Positions 8,606 through 17,951 of a stretch of 64,000 nucleotides of DNA are shown piece by piece; position 1 is the first letter of the stretch, and every line of letters starts with the position of its first letter. Under the pieces are notes generated by a model, which was not told the origin of the DNA, did not search any database, and was given only the letters and a program-made list of their open reading frames with translations. The position numbers and the translations under genes are program-made. Origin of the DNA: Allocoleopsis franciscana PCC 7113 (GTDB taxonomy: Bacteria; Cyanobacteriota; Cyanobacteriia; Cyanobacteriales; Coleofasciculaceae); NCBI RefSeq assembly GCF_000317515.1, contig NC_019738.1:6164001-6228000 (forward strand). The letters run 5' to 3'.

Positions 8606-9919
8606 GTGAAGAATTTCCCGACTATCGTATCTTGGTTATACAGCCGTCAAACTTTTTTGATCGCTGGCACTCTACTATTTTCAGTCAGTCCTCTCCTTTG
8701 CGGCTTACTTTACTTTGGGGCTGCATTAGTCTCAATCTTTAACTGGAAGCAGGTGATTTTTACCAGGGAGCGTATAGTTCTTACTGTTTGTATTGTAGTC
8801 TTGTCTATTGGGCTAGCTTTCCGGAAGGTTGAACCGGAGAGAATTCTTCCTGGTTCAATATCTTTAAGTGATTATATTCCTTTTTTACCCTTCTTCTTCC
8901 TAATCAGCTTAGAACCGTTTTCGGAATCGGAAATTACTAATTTTTTTTATGCTTTGATTCTGACAATTCCACAACAGTTTCTCTTGGCAGTTGGGGAGAA
9001 TTATCTAGGTTGGTATGGAAGGTTTTATTTTTTAGGAGAACAGTTTCCCCTAATTGATGTATGCGTAGGCCCGATTGCACGAGGTCTTAAAACTTCAGCT
9101 AGTTTTTTCAATCCAAATATTTTTTCAGTTTATTGTATATTTTGTGCAGGAATTTGCTTGAATTTGTTAATAGCTGAACTCAAGCCCTTCACTCTTAATT
9201 ATACTATTAATTTAAAATTAGGCATACGGATTTTAGTTCCTTTTTTTGGCCTAGCTCTCTGCACAACTTTGATAATATGGTCAGGTTCAGATGCTGGATT
9301 AATGATTTTTTTACTTAGCACTATTATTTGGCTGTCCTGGATGACAGATAAATGGCTATATCTGATAACCATTGGCGCAGTCGGTACTCTTATAGCTTTC
9401 ATCTCTTTAAACAGCTTTGGTTGGCTAACGCAGTTTGTAACTTTTCTAATTCCCCAAAGGCTTTTGACTCTTCTAAATTCAGTACTAGCGTCTTGGAATG
9501 ACAGAAAGCCTTTTTATAAATGTGCTGTTCAGTTAATTCAGAAAAAGCCACTTTTCGGTTGGGGGATTGGGAAGTTTTCACAAGAGTGTGCGAATCGTAC
9601 AGGAATGGAAATGGCTCACGCTCATAATATAGTTTTGCAACTTGGAGCAGATACTGGCTTGCCTCTCGCTATATTATTTTTATCTTTTTTAGGATATATA
9701 TTGTTTTCTTGTATCCATTTCCTCCGAACAGTAAGAACAAAAAAGAGTATGACTTACCAATTGTCGGCAGGGTTAATTATAGTATCGATATCTATAATGT
9801 TGATGCAAGCTTTTGACTTAGGACTCCTGATGTCTTATCGATTAAATTTCCTGTTCTGGATTTGTCTTGCCATACCATACTCCCTGGCATCTCAACCTAA
9901 AGTTTCAAAAGCTTTGTAA
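8606..9919 (+). CDS. O-antigen ligase/polymerase-like membrane protein (Wzy/WaaL superfamily)
   Basis: The 437-residue protein has about 10-12 hydrophobic segments. Its large loop contains KPLFGWGIGKFSQECANRTGMEMAHAHNIVLQLGADTGLPLAI; the G-x-G-x-G-x-F followed by HAHN is the Wzy_C/O-antigen-ligase hallmark. Members either polymerise repeat units or ligate glycans to lipid or protein. The start is a GTG with an AAGG-like site upstream; no better start is visible. It lies between wzt and the giant glycosyltransferase. Whether it is a ligase or a polymerase cannot be told from sequence. Confidence 0.85.
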   Translation: MKNFPTIVSWLYSRQTFLIAGTLLFSVSPLLCGLLYFGAALVSIFNWKQVIFTRERIVLTVCIVVLSIGLAFRKVEPERILPGSISLSDYIPFLPFFFLISLEPFSESEITNFFYALILTIPQQFLLAVGENYLGWYGRFYFLGEQFPLIDVCVGPIARGLKTSASFFNPNIFSVYCIFCAGICLNLLIAELKPFTLNYTINLKLGIRILVPFFGLALCTTLIIWSGSDAGLMIFLLSTIIWLSWMTDKWLYLITIGAVGTLIAFISLNSFGWLTQFVTFLIPQRLLTLLNSVLASWNDRKPFYKCAVQLIQKKPLFGWGIGKFSQECANRTGMEMAHAHNIVLQLGADTGLPLAILFLSFLGYILFSCIHFLRTVRTKKSMTYQLSAGLIIVSISIMLMQAFDLGLLMSYRLNFLFWICLAIPYSLASQPKVSKAL

Positions 9920-9931
9920 GTAAGCCGTGTT

Positions 9932-12900
9932 ATGTACCAAGATTCACAAACTAACAACAAGCCAGTACAACTCCACGTCATGCATAGTTGGGGGGGAGGA
10001 ATAGAACGATGGGTACGAGACTACTCCCATACAGACATTCTGCGAACTAACTTAGTTTTAAAGTCCTCAGGAGTTCCAGGGATTCCTGGACAAAGGCTTG
10101 AACTATATCAATCCATTGACATCGATATACCAACTCGTGTTTGGGAGCTTACTCTCCCTATTCATGCTACTTCTGTTACTAATCTGGATTATCGTTATGC
10201 CCTAGATGAAATTATTAATCACTTTAATGTTAGTGCTATCCTGATTTCATCATTTATTGGTCATTCATTGGATATTCTTAATACTAATCTAGAGACTACA
10301 GTTATTTGCCATGACTACTATCCCTTTTGTCCAGCTATAAACATTTACTTTGGCAAGGTATGTAAGGAGTGTAATTTCAGTCATTTACAGCATTGTTTTA
10401 AAGAAAATCCATACAATAATTTATTTCCTCAAGCCTCAGCTTCAGAATGGATGCCGATTCGTAAGAGTTTTTTAAAGTTAATTCAGCATCATAAAGTTAC
10501 ACTAGTCGCGCCTTCTGATTCAGTTAAGCGTAACTTAATTAAGCTGGAACCCGCTCTTGCCAATGTTCAGTTTAAGATAATTCCTCATGGAGCAGAGTTG
10601 CCAATTCATTCTGATATAGAACTGGATGATCTACATCAGGAGAATAGAAAGCTAAAAATTCTTATTTTAGGACGATTAGTATTTCACAAGGGTTTAGAGC
10701 TGCTCAAAGAAATATATCAAGAAATTCTTGATGTTGCGGATATTTTTTTGTTGGGGTGTGGTGCTACAGGTCAAAATTTTCAAGAAATGCCTGGAATCCA
10801 TATAGTTGCTGAACAATACTCCCTAGATGACTTGCCAAAACTTGTAGGACAAATATCTCCTGACTTAGGTCTTCTTTTATCGATTGTTCCGGAAACATTT
10901 AGCTATACTTTGAGCGAACTTTCCCTTTTAGAAATTCCAGTTTTAGCAACGAATCTAGGTAGCTTTCAAGATCGTATAAAAGAAGGAGTTAATGGATTTT
11001 TAGTTACTCCTGAAAAGAATGCTCTCATTGATAAAATTAGAGAATTGTCTGAGCAGCGGCACCTTTTGGCTAAGGTTAGCACTTACCTAAAAGGTATATC
11101 CCATCGAACGTTGCAAGAGATGGTAGAGAACTACTACGAGGTGGTAACGCTGACTCATCCTCCTCAATCAAAAGCGTCCAGGGAATTAAATGCTCTCAAC
11201 TTAGAGCCGTCGGAGTTGGAGCGATCGCACTCTCAGATTGTCAACACTCAGATTAAGTTAGAGCAAACGCAGACTCAATTACAACAGACTCAGGCAGAAT
11301 TAAATAAAGCCCTGTTTCAGATGCAAGAAACCAAATTTGGGCTTGAGCGATCGCAGAGTCAGTTAGAGCGATCGCAGAGTCAGTTAGAGCGATCGCACTC
11401 CCAGTTGCAACATACTCAAGCTGAATTAGGGAAATCTCAGTCCCAACTGTTGCAGGCTAAGGCTTTAATTTCCGGCATGGAAAGCAGTAAATTCTGGAGG
11501 CTAAGATTAGCTTGGTTTAAAGTCAAGGATATTCTAAATCTCGTCTCCGATTCAGAAATTTATCGCCCTAATGCTCTTGCCAGTCTCTCTGATAACAGCC
11601 GCTTCAACAACAACCCTGGCTTCTCTAAAAACATCTCAAAAATGTTTGCCTTTATTAGTGGCTGTCCAGGGGATGCTTATCGATATCGATGTCACCATCA
11701 GGCAGAAATACTAAGGTATGTCGGCTATGCCGTTGATGTCTACGAACCCAATTTATTTCTCTATGAAGAACTTCTAAAGAACTATAGGATAATCGTTGCC
11801 CATCGCGTTCCTTATACTTACGAATTTGAACAGTTCGTTGCGAAGGCTAACAACCTGGGTCTAAAGGTTATTTTTGAAACGGATGATTTAGTCTTTGATA
11901 CATCTCTCTTGCATCAAATTGATGCTTATATGAAGATGGATCTCAAAGACAAGCAGCTTTACGAAGATGGGGTGAGGCGATATCGCAAGGCCTTGAGCTT
12001 GTGTGAGGCTGTCGTTGTTAGTACGGAAAAACTGAAGCAGAAAATAGAAAAGAGTTTTCCTGAAAAGGCTGTTGTTATTTCTCGAAATCGTATCAGCAGC
12101 GACATGGAACAAGAGGCTATTAAAGCTCGTGATATCTATATTCCTGACGATCAGCTAATCAGAATTGCCTATTTCAGTGGGACCAGAACCCATGCAAAAG
12201 ATTTTGCAGAATGCGTTTATGCTCTAAGTAGTATCCTAAAAGAGTTCCCTGACGTTCGCTTGATGGTCGTTGGGCATCTAGATATTCCAGAAGAACTCCA
12301 GCCATTTTCATCTCAAATTGAAAAATTTCCTTTCCTTCCTTGGCAAGATTTACCGGGGCTATACCGAAAAGTTACCATCAATCTCGCACCCCTGGAAAAA
12401 AATAACGACTTTACGGAATCAAAAAGCGAACTTAAGTATTTTGAAGCAGGGCTTGTCTCCGTTCCGACTGTTGCCTCCAATTGGGGGGCTTTTCGGGTTG
12501 GTATTACCGATGGAGTGAATGGACGGCTGTGCAGCAATCCTCAAGAGTGGGAGAATGCTCTACGGGAACTGATCACTAACCCCAAGTTACGGCAGGAAAT
12601 GGGGCAGAAGGCGTTTGATGATGTCAATGCTCGATATCTTACCCGCACAGCAGCGACTCTAACGGGGAAAGCATGGCAAACGCTTGTTGGAGGAAAGATA
12701 TTACCCGATAAACCTCTATCCATTGCTTTTGTTCTTCGAGCGCCTATTGCTCAAACAGGAGGAGGTTATAAGCATATTTTTTATCTAGCTCATTACTTAG
12801 CTGAGCAAGGTCACAACGTAAATATCTATGTTGAACCGATGGCACATCTGACAGGCTTTACTCCCGAACAAGTACAAAAATTCTGTGAGGAGAACTTTGG

Positions 12901-13765
12901 GAAGAGTAAAGCAATTATTCATTGTGGTCACGCTGATATTGTGGAATCTGATGTGGCGATCGCAACAAACTGGCCAACTGCTTATGTCGTTGATAAGCTA
13001 GTTAATACAAGATTTAAAGCGTACTACGTTCAAGATTATGAACCTTACTTTTATGAACCTGATGATCCTTGTTTTCTTCAGGCAGAAGCCACCTATGATT
13101 TGCCGTTAGGTATAATTTGTCTCGACAAGTATTTATCCCAAGTGTTGAGCAAAAGGAATCGAATTCAATACCCTTATATCAACTTTCCCTTGAATGAAGC
13201 GTTTTTAGCTAAAGCTCCAGTTTTGACTCGTCATTGCAATCCTGATCGGTCTTGCTCGATACTGTTCTTTGCTCGACCAAACATTCCCCGACGTAATTTT
13301 GCTGTTGGAGTAGAAGCTTTAGATAAATTGCATCAGCAAAATCCTGATGTACAAATTAAATTGTACGGAATGGAAGAAGCTATAGAACTCCCATTTCCTT
13401 ATCAAAATTTAGGCGTTTTAACTCAGTCGGAAGCCGCAGAAGCCATGCGCTCATCTGATATCCATTTATCTTTCTCCCTAACTAACATCAGTACAGTTGT
13501 ATTTGAAGCGATGGCTTGTGGATGTGCAACTGTTGAGGCGGATGTTCCTCCAGTTCGAGGTATGGTTGAGGATGGAAAGACTTGTATTTTAGCAGAACCC
13601 AATTCCCAAGCTGTTTCTGAAGCGTTGATGGAACTTGTCAATAATCCTGTGTTGCGACGAGAAATTGCGAGCGCTGGATATGAATCAGCTAAAACACTAA
13701 CAGTAGCAAGGATGTGTTCTAAATTTGAGCAGTTACTCAATCAATATACTTTTAGAACAGCCTGA
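9932..13765 (+). CDS. Giant three-module glycosyltransferase with internal coiled coil and SKFWRLR tag
   Basis: The protein has 1277 residues. Module 1 (about 1-410) is a GT4-like fold with the nucleotide-sugar site PETFSYTLSELSLLEIPVLATNLGSF. A coiled coil follows (about 425-510) with LERSQSQ/LERSHSQ heptads encoded by HIP1-containing 21-bp units, then the tag MESSKFWRLRLAWFKVKDIL at about 516-535. Module 2 (about 570-905) begins FAFISGCPGDAYRYRCHHQAEIL and has SKSELKYFEAGLVSVPTVASNWGAF. Module 3 (about 928-1277) begins IAFVLRAPIAQTGGGYKHI and has a WsaF-like C-terminal half (SFSLTNISTVVFEAMACGCATVEAD). It probably adds two or three sugars in sequence. The tag and heptads are shared with the methyltransferases downstream. 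Confidence 0.88.
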   Translation: MYQDSQTNNKPVQLHVMHSWGGGIERWVRDYSHTDILRTNLVLKSSGVPGIPGQRLELYQSIDIDIPTRVWELTLPIHATSVTNLDYRYALDEIINHFNVSAILISSFIGHSLDILNTNLETTVICHDYYPFCPAINIYFGKVCKECNFSHLQHCFKENPYNNLFPQASASEWMPIRKSFLKLIQHHKVTLVAPSDSVKRNLIKLEPALANVQFKIIPHGAELPIHSDIELDDLHQENRKLKILILGRLVFHKGLELLKEIYQEILDVADIFLLGCGATGQNFQEMPGIHIVAEQYSLDDLPKLVGQISPDLGLLLSIVPETFSYTLSELSLLEIPVLATNLGSFQDRIKEGVNGFLVTPEKNALIDKIRELSEQRHLLAKVSTYLKGISHRTLQEMVENYYEVVTLTHPPQSKASRELNALNLEPSELERSHSQIVNTQIKLEQTQTQLQQTQAELNKALFQMQETKFGLERSQSQLERSQSQLERSHSQLQHTQAELGKSQSQLLQAKALISGMESSKFWRLRLAWFKVKDILNLVSDSEIYRPNALASLSDNSRFNNNPGFSKNISKMFAFISGCPGDAYRYRCHHQAEILRYVGYAVDVYEPNLFLYEELLKNYRIIVAHRVPYTYEFEQFVAKANNLGLKVIFETDDLVFDTSLLHQIDAYMKMDLKDKQLYEDGVRRYRKALSLCEAVVVSTEKLKQKIEKSFPEKAVVISRNRISSDMEQEAIKARDIYIPDDQLIRIAYFSGTRTHAKDFAECVYALSSILKEFPDVRLMVVGHLDIPEELQPFSSQIEKFPFLPWQDLPGLYRKVTINLAPLEKNNDFTESKSELKYFEAGLVSVPTVASNWGAFRVGITDGVNGRLCSNPQEWENALRELITNPKLRQEMGQKAFDDVNARYLTRTAATLTGKAWQTLVGGKILPDKPLSIAFVLRAPIAQTGGGYKHIFYLAHYLAEQGHNVNIYVEPMAHLTGFTPEQVQKFCEENFGKSKAIIHCGHADIVESDVAIATNWPTAYVVDKLVNTRFKAYYVQDYEPYFYEPDDPCFLQAEATYDLPLGIICLDKYLSQVLSKRNRIQYPYINFPLNEAFLAKAPVLTRHCNPDRSCSILFFARPNIPRRNFAVGVEALDKLHQQNPDVQIKLYGMEEAIELPFPYQNLGVLTQSEAAEAMRSSDIHLSFSLTNISTVVFEAMACGCATVEADVPPVRGMVEDGKTCILAEPNSQAVSEALMELVNNPVLRREIASAGYESAKTLTVARMCSKFEQLLNQYTFRTA
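11347..11396 (+). repeat. HIP1-bearing 21-bp tandem units encoding coiled-coil heptads
   Basis: Three perfect GCGATCGC octamers sit at 11347, 11368 and 11389, spaced exactly 21 bp, and a fourth lies at 11221. Each 21-bp unit encodes one heptad (ERSQSQL or ERSHSQL). Comparable units with HIP1 or near-HIP1 sites (42-bp double heptads) occur at about 17630-17750 in the methyltransferase gene downstream. Confidence 0.9.
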
Positions 13766-13818
13766 ATGAATTTCTAGACCTTTATCATTGTTTCTAATCA
13801 TTAAACAGAAGGATACCA

Positions 13819-14664
13819 ATGAATAATTTAAAAATTGACTTAGGCTGCGGAGCTTGTAAAAAGGAAGGAACGATTGGTGTTGATATTGAACCTCATTCCT
13901 GTGTTGATTATGTATTAAATATTCAAAACGAAGCGCTACCTTTTCCTGATCGTAGTGTTCAATATGTTCATTCATCTCACTTCTTAGAACATATTGATAA
14001 TCCAATGCCACTGTTCCAAGAACTAGGGCGTGTTTGTCAAAATGGTGCTGAATTAGAATTCTGGACTCCTTATGGTTGGTCTAATCCGGCTTTTATTCTC
14101 AGTCATAAAATATTCTACAATGAAGATCATTACCTTCACCTCTGTGTCTGGTATAAAGATTTCTGGAAAGATTTTCTTAAAGCAAATTGGGTACTCAAGG
14201 AATTTATTTATATTGTAGAGCCTCAAGTACTAACAGAGCTTTATAGTAATAAAATTAGTCTGGACTTTGCACTCAAATACTATAAAGGCGTTGTCAAAGA
14301 GTTTGGCGTATCTATCGAAATACGTCATGATGACGATGGAGCTGTTTGCCAGCCCAAGCGAACATTTGCTGTTGAACGTTATGCCCAACGATATCCTGTT
14401 AATGTTAATTCATTACAACCCAATGACTATCTCGACGGTGATTATTTAAATAAGGCGATCGAATGGTTTTCATTAGGAACACAGCAAACCGAAAGTCTAG
14501 AAAGTCTGCAAAGTCTGGAACTATTAAGGGGACAGCTTCTAAAAGCTCAGGCAGAGTTGGAGCAAGCTGAGGCTACCATTTCGGCGATGGAAACCAGTAA
14601 ATTTTGGAAGCTGCGAAAAGCCTGGTTTGAAGTCAAAAAAGCTTTAAATATGAAATCCACATAG
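13819..14664 (+). CDS. SAM-dependent methyltransferase with C-terminal SKFWKLR tag
   Basis: The protein has 281 residues and starts after AGAAGGA. It has a short class I methyltransferase domain: KIDLGCGACKKEGTIGVDIEPH at the N-terminus, then VQYVHSSHFLEHIDNPMPLFQELGRV. The C-terminal 50 residues are a Q/A/E-rich coiled coil ending in MET-SKFWKLRKAWFEVKKAL, the same module as in the glycosyltransferase upstream. It lacks the C-terminal substrate domains of small-molecule methyltransferases. A role in methylating the growing glycan is inferred from context. Confidence 0.85.
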   Translation: MNNLKIDLGCGACKKEGTIGVDIEPHSCVDYVLNIQNEALPFPDRSVQYVHSSHFLEHIDNPMPLFQELGRVCQNGAELEFWTPYGWSNPAFILSHKIFYNEDHYLHLCVWYKDFWKDFLKANWVLKEFIYIVEPQVLTELYSNKISLDFALKYYKGVVKEFGVSIEIRHDDDGAVCQPKRTFAVERYAQRYPVNVNSLQPNDYLDGDYLNKAIEWFSLGTQQTESLESLQSLELLRGQLLKAQAELEQAEATISAMETSKFWKLRKAWFEVKKALNMKST

Positions 14665-14743
14665 GTCGATAAAAAGCAAATTCTATTATATTGAAGGCCG
14701 AAAATGTGCTTAAAATTTTTCACAAAAAATAACTAAAAAAACA

Positions 14744-15706
14744 ATGATTACACGCCAAGATTATCAAGCCAATCGGTTGAAGTTTTTGAAAACATGGGTG
14801 GATCTAAAGGAGTCAGAAGGATTAGAGATAGGATCTTGCGATCTACCCACTGTGCCAAGAAAAATAGGCAACTGTGAATTCGCAGATTTTCGTTCTGCTG
14901 AAGAGATGATTCGTCTTTGGAACCTGCCTCCTGAGACAGTTATGCCAGTCACGTATATTCTTAAAAGAGATACCAAAATCCATCTACAAATTGCTAAAAA
15001 ATTTGATTATGTGGTTCTCTGCCATGTAATTGAGCATATTCCTAACCCGATCGGATATATCGAAGATTTGCAGAAGTTGTTAAAGCCTGGTGGAACAATT
15101 TTAATTGCCTGCCCAGATAAGAGAAGAACCCCAGATGCTTCAAGACCTTCAACAACCATAGAACATTTAATTAATGATTATTACAATGACTTCAACTATC
15201 CCTCATTAGAGCATATTTTAGAATTCGCCAAGGCTTGGTCTGATGAAATTAGACAAAAAAGTTTAGAATCAGCCACAGAGTTTTATGAGTGGGGTCGCCA
15301 GAATTTTGAGTCTGGTCTAGCAGATGCACATTGTCATGTTTGGATAGATGAAGAATTCTTTACTCAAATTCAGTATTTAATAGATGGGAAGCTGCTGGAA
15401 GGCTTAAAAATCATTGATAAATCCTATAATGAACCCCTCTACAATGAGTTTTTAATTGCCCTCAAAGCTGTGGAATCGCAACCATTTGCATTGACTGTTG
15501 AGTCTGAATCTGAAACTCTGGCACAAGTGCGATCGCAGTTACAAAAGACGCAGCAAGCGTTACATCAAGCCCAAGCAACGATTGCGGCTATGGAAAGCAG
15601 CAAATTTTGGAAGTTACGATTAGTCTGGCTTAAATTCAAAAAAATATTGACTTTGGCAACGCTTTATCTGATTTCAAGGAAAAAACATAAGATTTTGAGA
15701 GCCTAA
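14744..15706 (+). CDS. SAM-dependent methyltransferase with C-terminal SKFWKLR tag
   Basis: The 320-residue protein contains the strand-4 signature FDYVVLCHVIEHIPNPIGYIEDLQKLLKPGGTILIACPDKR. Motif I is unusual: GLEIGSCDLPTVPRK instead of GxGxG, a form seen in other polysaccharide-locus methyltransferases. The C-terminus is a coiled coil (LAQVRSQLQKTQQALHQAQATIAAM) followed by ESSKFWKLRLVWLKFKKIL. The next gene starts 4 bp after its stop, so co-transcription is likely. The substrate is not identifiable. Confidence 0.82.
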   Translation: MITRQDYQANRLKFLKTWVDLKESEGLEIGSCDLPTVPRKIGNCEFADFRSAEEMIRLWNLPPETVMPVTYILKRDTKIHLQIAKKFDYVVLCHVIEHIPNPIGYIEDLQKLLKPGGTILIACPDKRRTPDASRPSTTIEHLINDYYNDFNYPSLEHILEFAKAWSDEIRQKSLESATEFYEWGRQNFESGLADAHCHVWIDEEFFTQIQYLIDGKLLEGLKIIDKSYNEPLYNEFLIALKAVESQPFALTVESESETLAQVRSQLQKTQQALHQAQATIAAMESSKFWKLRLVWLKFKKILTLATLYLISRKKHKILRA

Positions 15707-15710
15707 TCTT

Positions 15711-16658
15711 TTGGAGCCAGAAAAATTAGTAATTCAGTGTCAATATCAGATTGCCGCTTACATTACGGCTTACGAAGATTCAGAAGCGGTAAAGCAATGC
15801 ATTCACGCAATCAATCGCCAAGATTTTCCCATACAGAAAATTTTGATTGTTGATAACTCACAGCAAAAATTAGTTATTGATGAAAAAAGTATTTTTGAGA
15901 ATGTAATTGTTAAATTTTATCCTGAAAACATTGGAATCTCTGGAGGTTTAGCTATTGCTTTTGCCTGGGCAATCCAGGGAGGCTATGACTTCTTGTGGAT
16001 ATTTGACCAAGATAGTGTAGTGGAAGATGATTGTTTAACTAAACTATTGTTGGCTTATGAAAGTTTGAATAGTTCAGAGTATTTAATTGGGATTATTGGA
16101 CCGACAGCAATTGATCCCAGAAGCCATCAAATTATTGAAGGGGCTGTATTTGAGGATGGTTGCTTCAAAGGTCGCAAACCCCCTGAAACAGAACAACCCT
16201 ATGAATGTGATTCTCCGATTACTTCCGGGTCTTTAACATCCCTTACGGCAGCTCAAACAGTTTCTTTACCCCGTACCGACCTGTTTATTGATGGAATTGA
16301 CCTTGATTACGGGCTGAGACTAAGGCAACAAGGATTTCATAACTTGATTGTTCCTAAAGCAAGAATGTACCATAACTTTGGTAAGCCAATTCAAGTAGAA
16401 GTATTTGGCAGAGAACGGCTCATCCACAACTACTCTCCTCTCCGGTACTACTATATCTTCAGAAATCACACTTATCTAGATATTCACTATTCTCAAGGAT
16501 GGTATCGCTTCATCAATTATTGGCGACGAGTGAATTACTTGAGCCGTACAATTGCTTTGATTTTGCTGTGTATACCTGAAGATAAAGCTTTAAAAATCTG
16601 GGCTTGTTTGTTAGGGCTAATCCACGGCTTTACGGGTAAGCTTGGTAAAACTTGGTAG
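15711..16658 (+). CDS. Family 2 glycosyltransferase (rhamnosyltransferase-like)
   Basis: The 315-residue GT-A enzyme shows YITAYEDSEAVKQCIHAINRQ, ILIVDNSQ, ENIGISGGLAIAFAWAIQGGYDFLWIFDQDSVVEDD (DxD-type metal site) and LFIDGIDLDYGLRLRQQGF, which match rhamnosyltransferases of the GT2 family. The C-terminal part has a hydrophobic segment (TIALILLCIPEDKALKIWACLLGL). The start is a TTG 4 bp after the previous stop; no ATG is available upstream of the first beta strand. Unlike its neighbours it has no SKFWKLR tag. The next reading frame overlaps or abuts its end. Confidence 0.85.
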   Translation: MEPEKLVIQCQYQIAAYITAYEDSEAVKQCIHAINRQDFPIQKILIVDNSQQKLVIDEKSIFENVIVKFYPENIGISGGLAIAFAWAIQGGYDFLWIFDQDSVVEDDCLTKLLLAYESLNSSEYLIGIIGPTAIDPRSHQIIEGAVFEDGCFKGRKPPETEQPYECDSPITSGSLTSLTAAQTVSLPRTDLFIDGIDLDYGLRLRQQGFHNLIVPKARMYHNFGKPIQVEVFGRERLIHNYSPLRYYYIFRNHTYLDIHYSQGWYRFINYWRRVNYLSRTIALILLCIPEDKALKIWACLLGLIHGFTGKLGKTW

Positions 16659-16687
16659 TTAGAAGTCACGACTTAAAGGAGGGAAAC

Positions 16688-17836
16688 TTGAACGACATTG
16701 AATTAATAGAGCAAGAGAAAAGAAAAATTATTGAGCGCTACGGCCAATGGACATCTCATAAAATTTACCTCGGACAGGAGCTTTACACCATTGACGAACA
16801 ACAAGAGGTTCAAGATGAGTTAAAAAAAAGCATCCTAACTCAGACTGAAACCCGATTGAAAAGCATCTTTCAAACAATCTCTGATTTGCTTGATCGCCCC
16901 CTACAGAGCCTGCGGATTTTAGACTTAGCTAGTCTTGAGGGAATTTATGCCATAGAACCGGCTCGTTATGGAGCTAAGGCAGTAGGCATAGAAGTTCGAG
17001 AAGCAAACATTGAGAAAGCAAAGTTTGTCAAACGAATACTGGGTTTAGAAAATCTTGAACTTTTTCAGGATGATGTCCGGAATTTAAGTAAAGAAAAATA
17101 TGGCTCTTTCGATGTAGTTTTGTGTATCGGTATCTTTTACCATCTCGATACTCCCGACGTTCTTCACTTCATGGAAAAGATAGCCGAAGTTTGTGAAGGG
17201 TTGTTAATTCTAGATACGCACATCAGCTTCACTCAGGAAAAATCTTGCTCTTATCAAGGAAAGACCTACTGGGGAAAATCTTATTTAGAGCATTCTTCAG
17301 TGTCTACGCTCGAAGAACGGGCAAAAGTGCTGTGGTCATCTATTGATAATCTTGAAAGTTTTTGGTTCACTCGTCCCTCTCTATATAACTTGCTCACCCA
17401 AGTCGGATTTACTTCGATCTTCGAGTGCCAAGAGATGAAGAAGATGTATGAAGTTCATAAGGTCTATGACCGGATTACCCTTGTGGCAGTAAAAGGACAG
17501 CAACAGACTTTAGAACTATCTTCACTAACTAATGTATCACCACAAGAAGATTGGCCTGAAAAGCTCCATTTGGAAAGTTTCTATAAGCAACTGCCTCCAC
17601 TTCAACAAGCTCAAGAGGAAATTGCTACTCTGCGATCGCACTTAGAGCAAACTCAAACAGAAATGGCTACTCTACGATCGCAACTCCAACAAACTCAAAC
17701 AGAAACTCTTGTCATGCGATCGCACTTAGAGCAAGCTCAAGCAGAAATTGCTGCCATGAAGACTAGTAAATTCTGGAAGTTACGGACAGCTTGGTTTGGG
17801 GTCAAAAAAATGATGGGGATGAAAACCGATGATTAG
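16688..17836 (+). CDS. SAM-dependent methyltransferase with coiled coil and C-terminal SKFWKLR tag
   Basis: The 382-residue protein is started at TTG 16688 because a strong AAAGGAGGG (16675-16683) lies five bases upstream; an in-frame TTG at 16652 would have no such site and would overlap the previous gene. The methyltransferase core is ILDLASLEGIYAIEPARYGAKAVGIEVREANIEKAKF followed by FDVVLCIGIFYHLDTPDVLHFMEKI. The C-terminal coiled coil repeats LRSHLEQTQTEMAT in 14-residue units and ends with KTSKFWKLRTAWFGVKKMM. This is the last gene of the run and is followed by a terminator-like hairpin. Confidence 0.87.
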   Translation: MNDIELIEQEKRKIIERYGQWTSHKIYLGQELYTIDEQQEVQDELKKSILTQTETRLKSIFQTISDLLDRPLQSLRILDLASLEGIYAIEPARYGAKAVGIEVREANIEKAKFVKRILGLENLELFQDDVRNLSKEKYGSFDVVLCIGIFYHLDTPDVLHFMEKIAEVCEGLLILDTHISFTQEKSCSYQGKTYWGKSYLEHSSVSTLEERAKVLWSSIDNLESFWFTRPSLYNLLTQVGFTSIFECQEMKKMYEVHKVYDRITLVAVKGQQQTLELSSLTNVSPQEDWPEKLHLESFYKQLPPLQQAQEEIATLRSHLEQTQTEMATLRSQLQQTQTETLVMRSHLEQAQAEIAAMKTSKFWKLRTAWFGVKKMMGMKTDD

Positions 17837-17885
17837 ATAGCAAGGGCTTACCTAAGTGCGATCATATAGGAACTAGAAACAGAGT

Positions 17886-17916
17886 AAAGCCTAGCTGTTG
17901 TAGCTGGGCTTTAATA
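17886..17916 (+). terminator. Terminator-like hairpin after the polysaccharide gene run
   Basis: The inverted repeat AAAGCCTAGCT / AGCTGGGCTTT (17886-17896 and 17902-17912) has a five-base loop, and the right arm runs into TTAATAAA. It lies 50 bp after the last methyltransferase stop and faces the convergent RTX gene. Confidence 0.6.
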
Positions 17917-17932
17917 AAGCAAGAGCTGTGAA

Positions 17933-17951
17933 CACGCCTTCATAAGGCGTG
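17933..17951. repeat. Perfect inverted repeat in convergent intergenic region
   Basis: The arms CACGCCTT (17933-17940) and AAGGCGTG (17944-17951) are perfect with a three-base loop. It could terminate transcription from either side or be a dispersed palindrome. A third inverted repeat of the common GTAGGGGC...CCCTAC type lies at 18001-18029. Confidence 0.6.
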
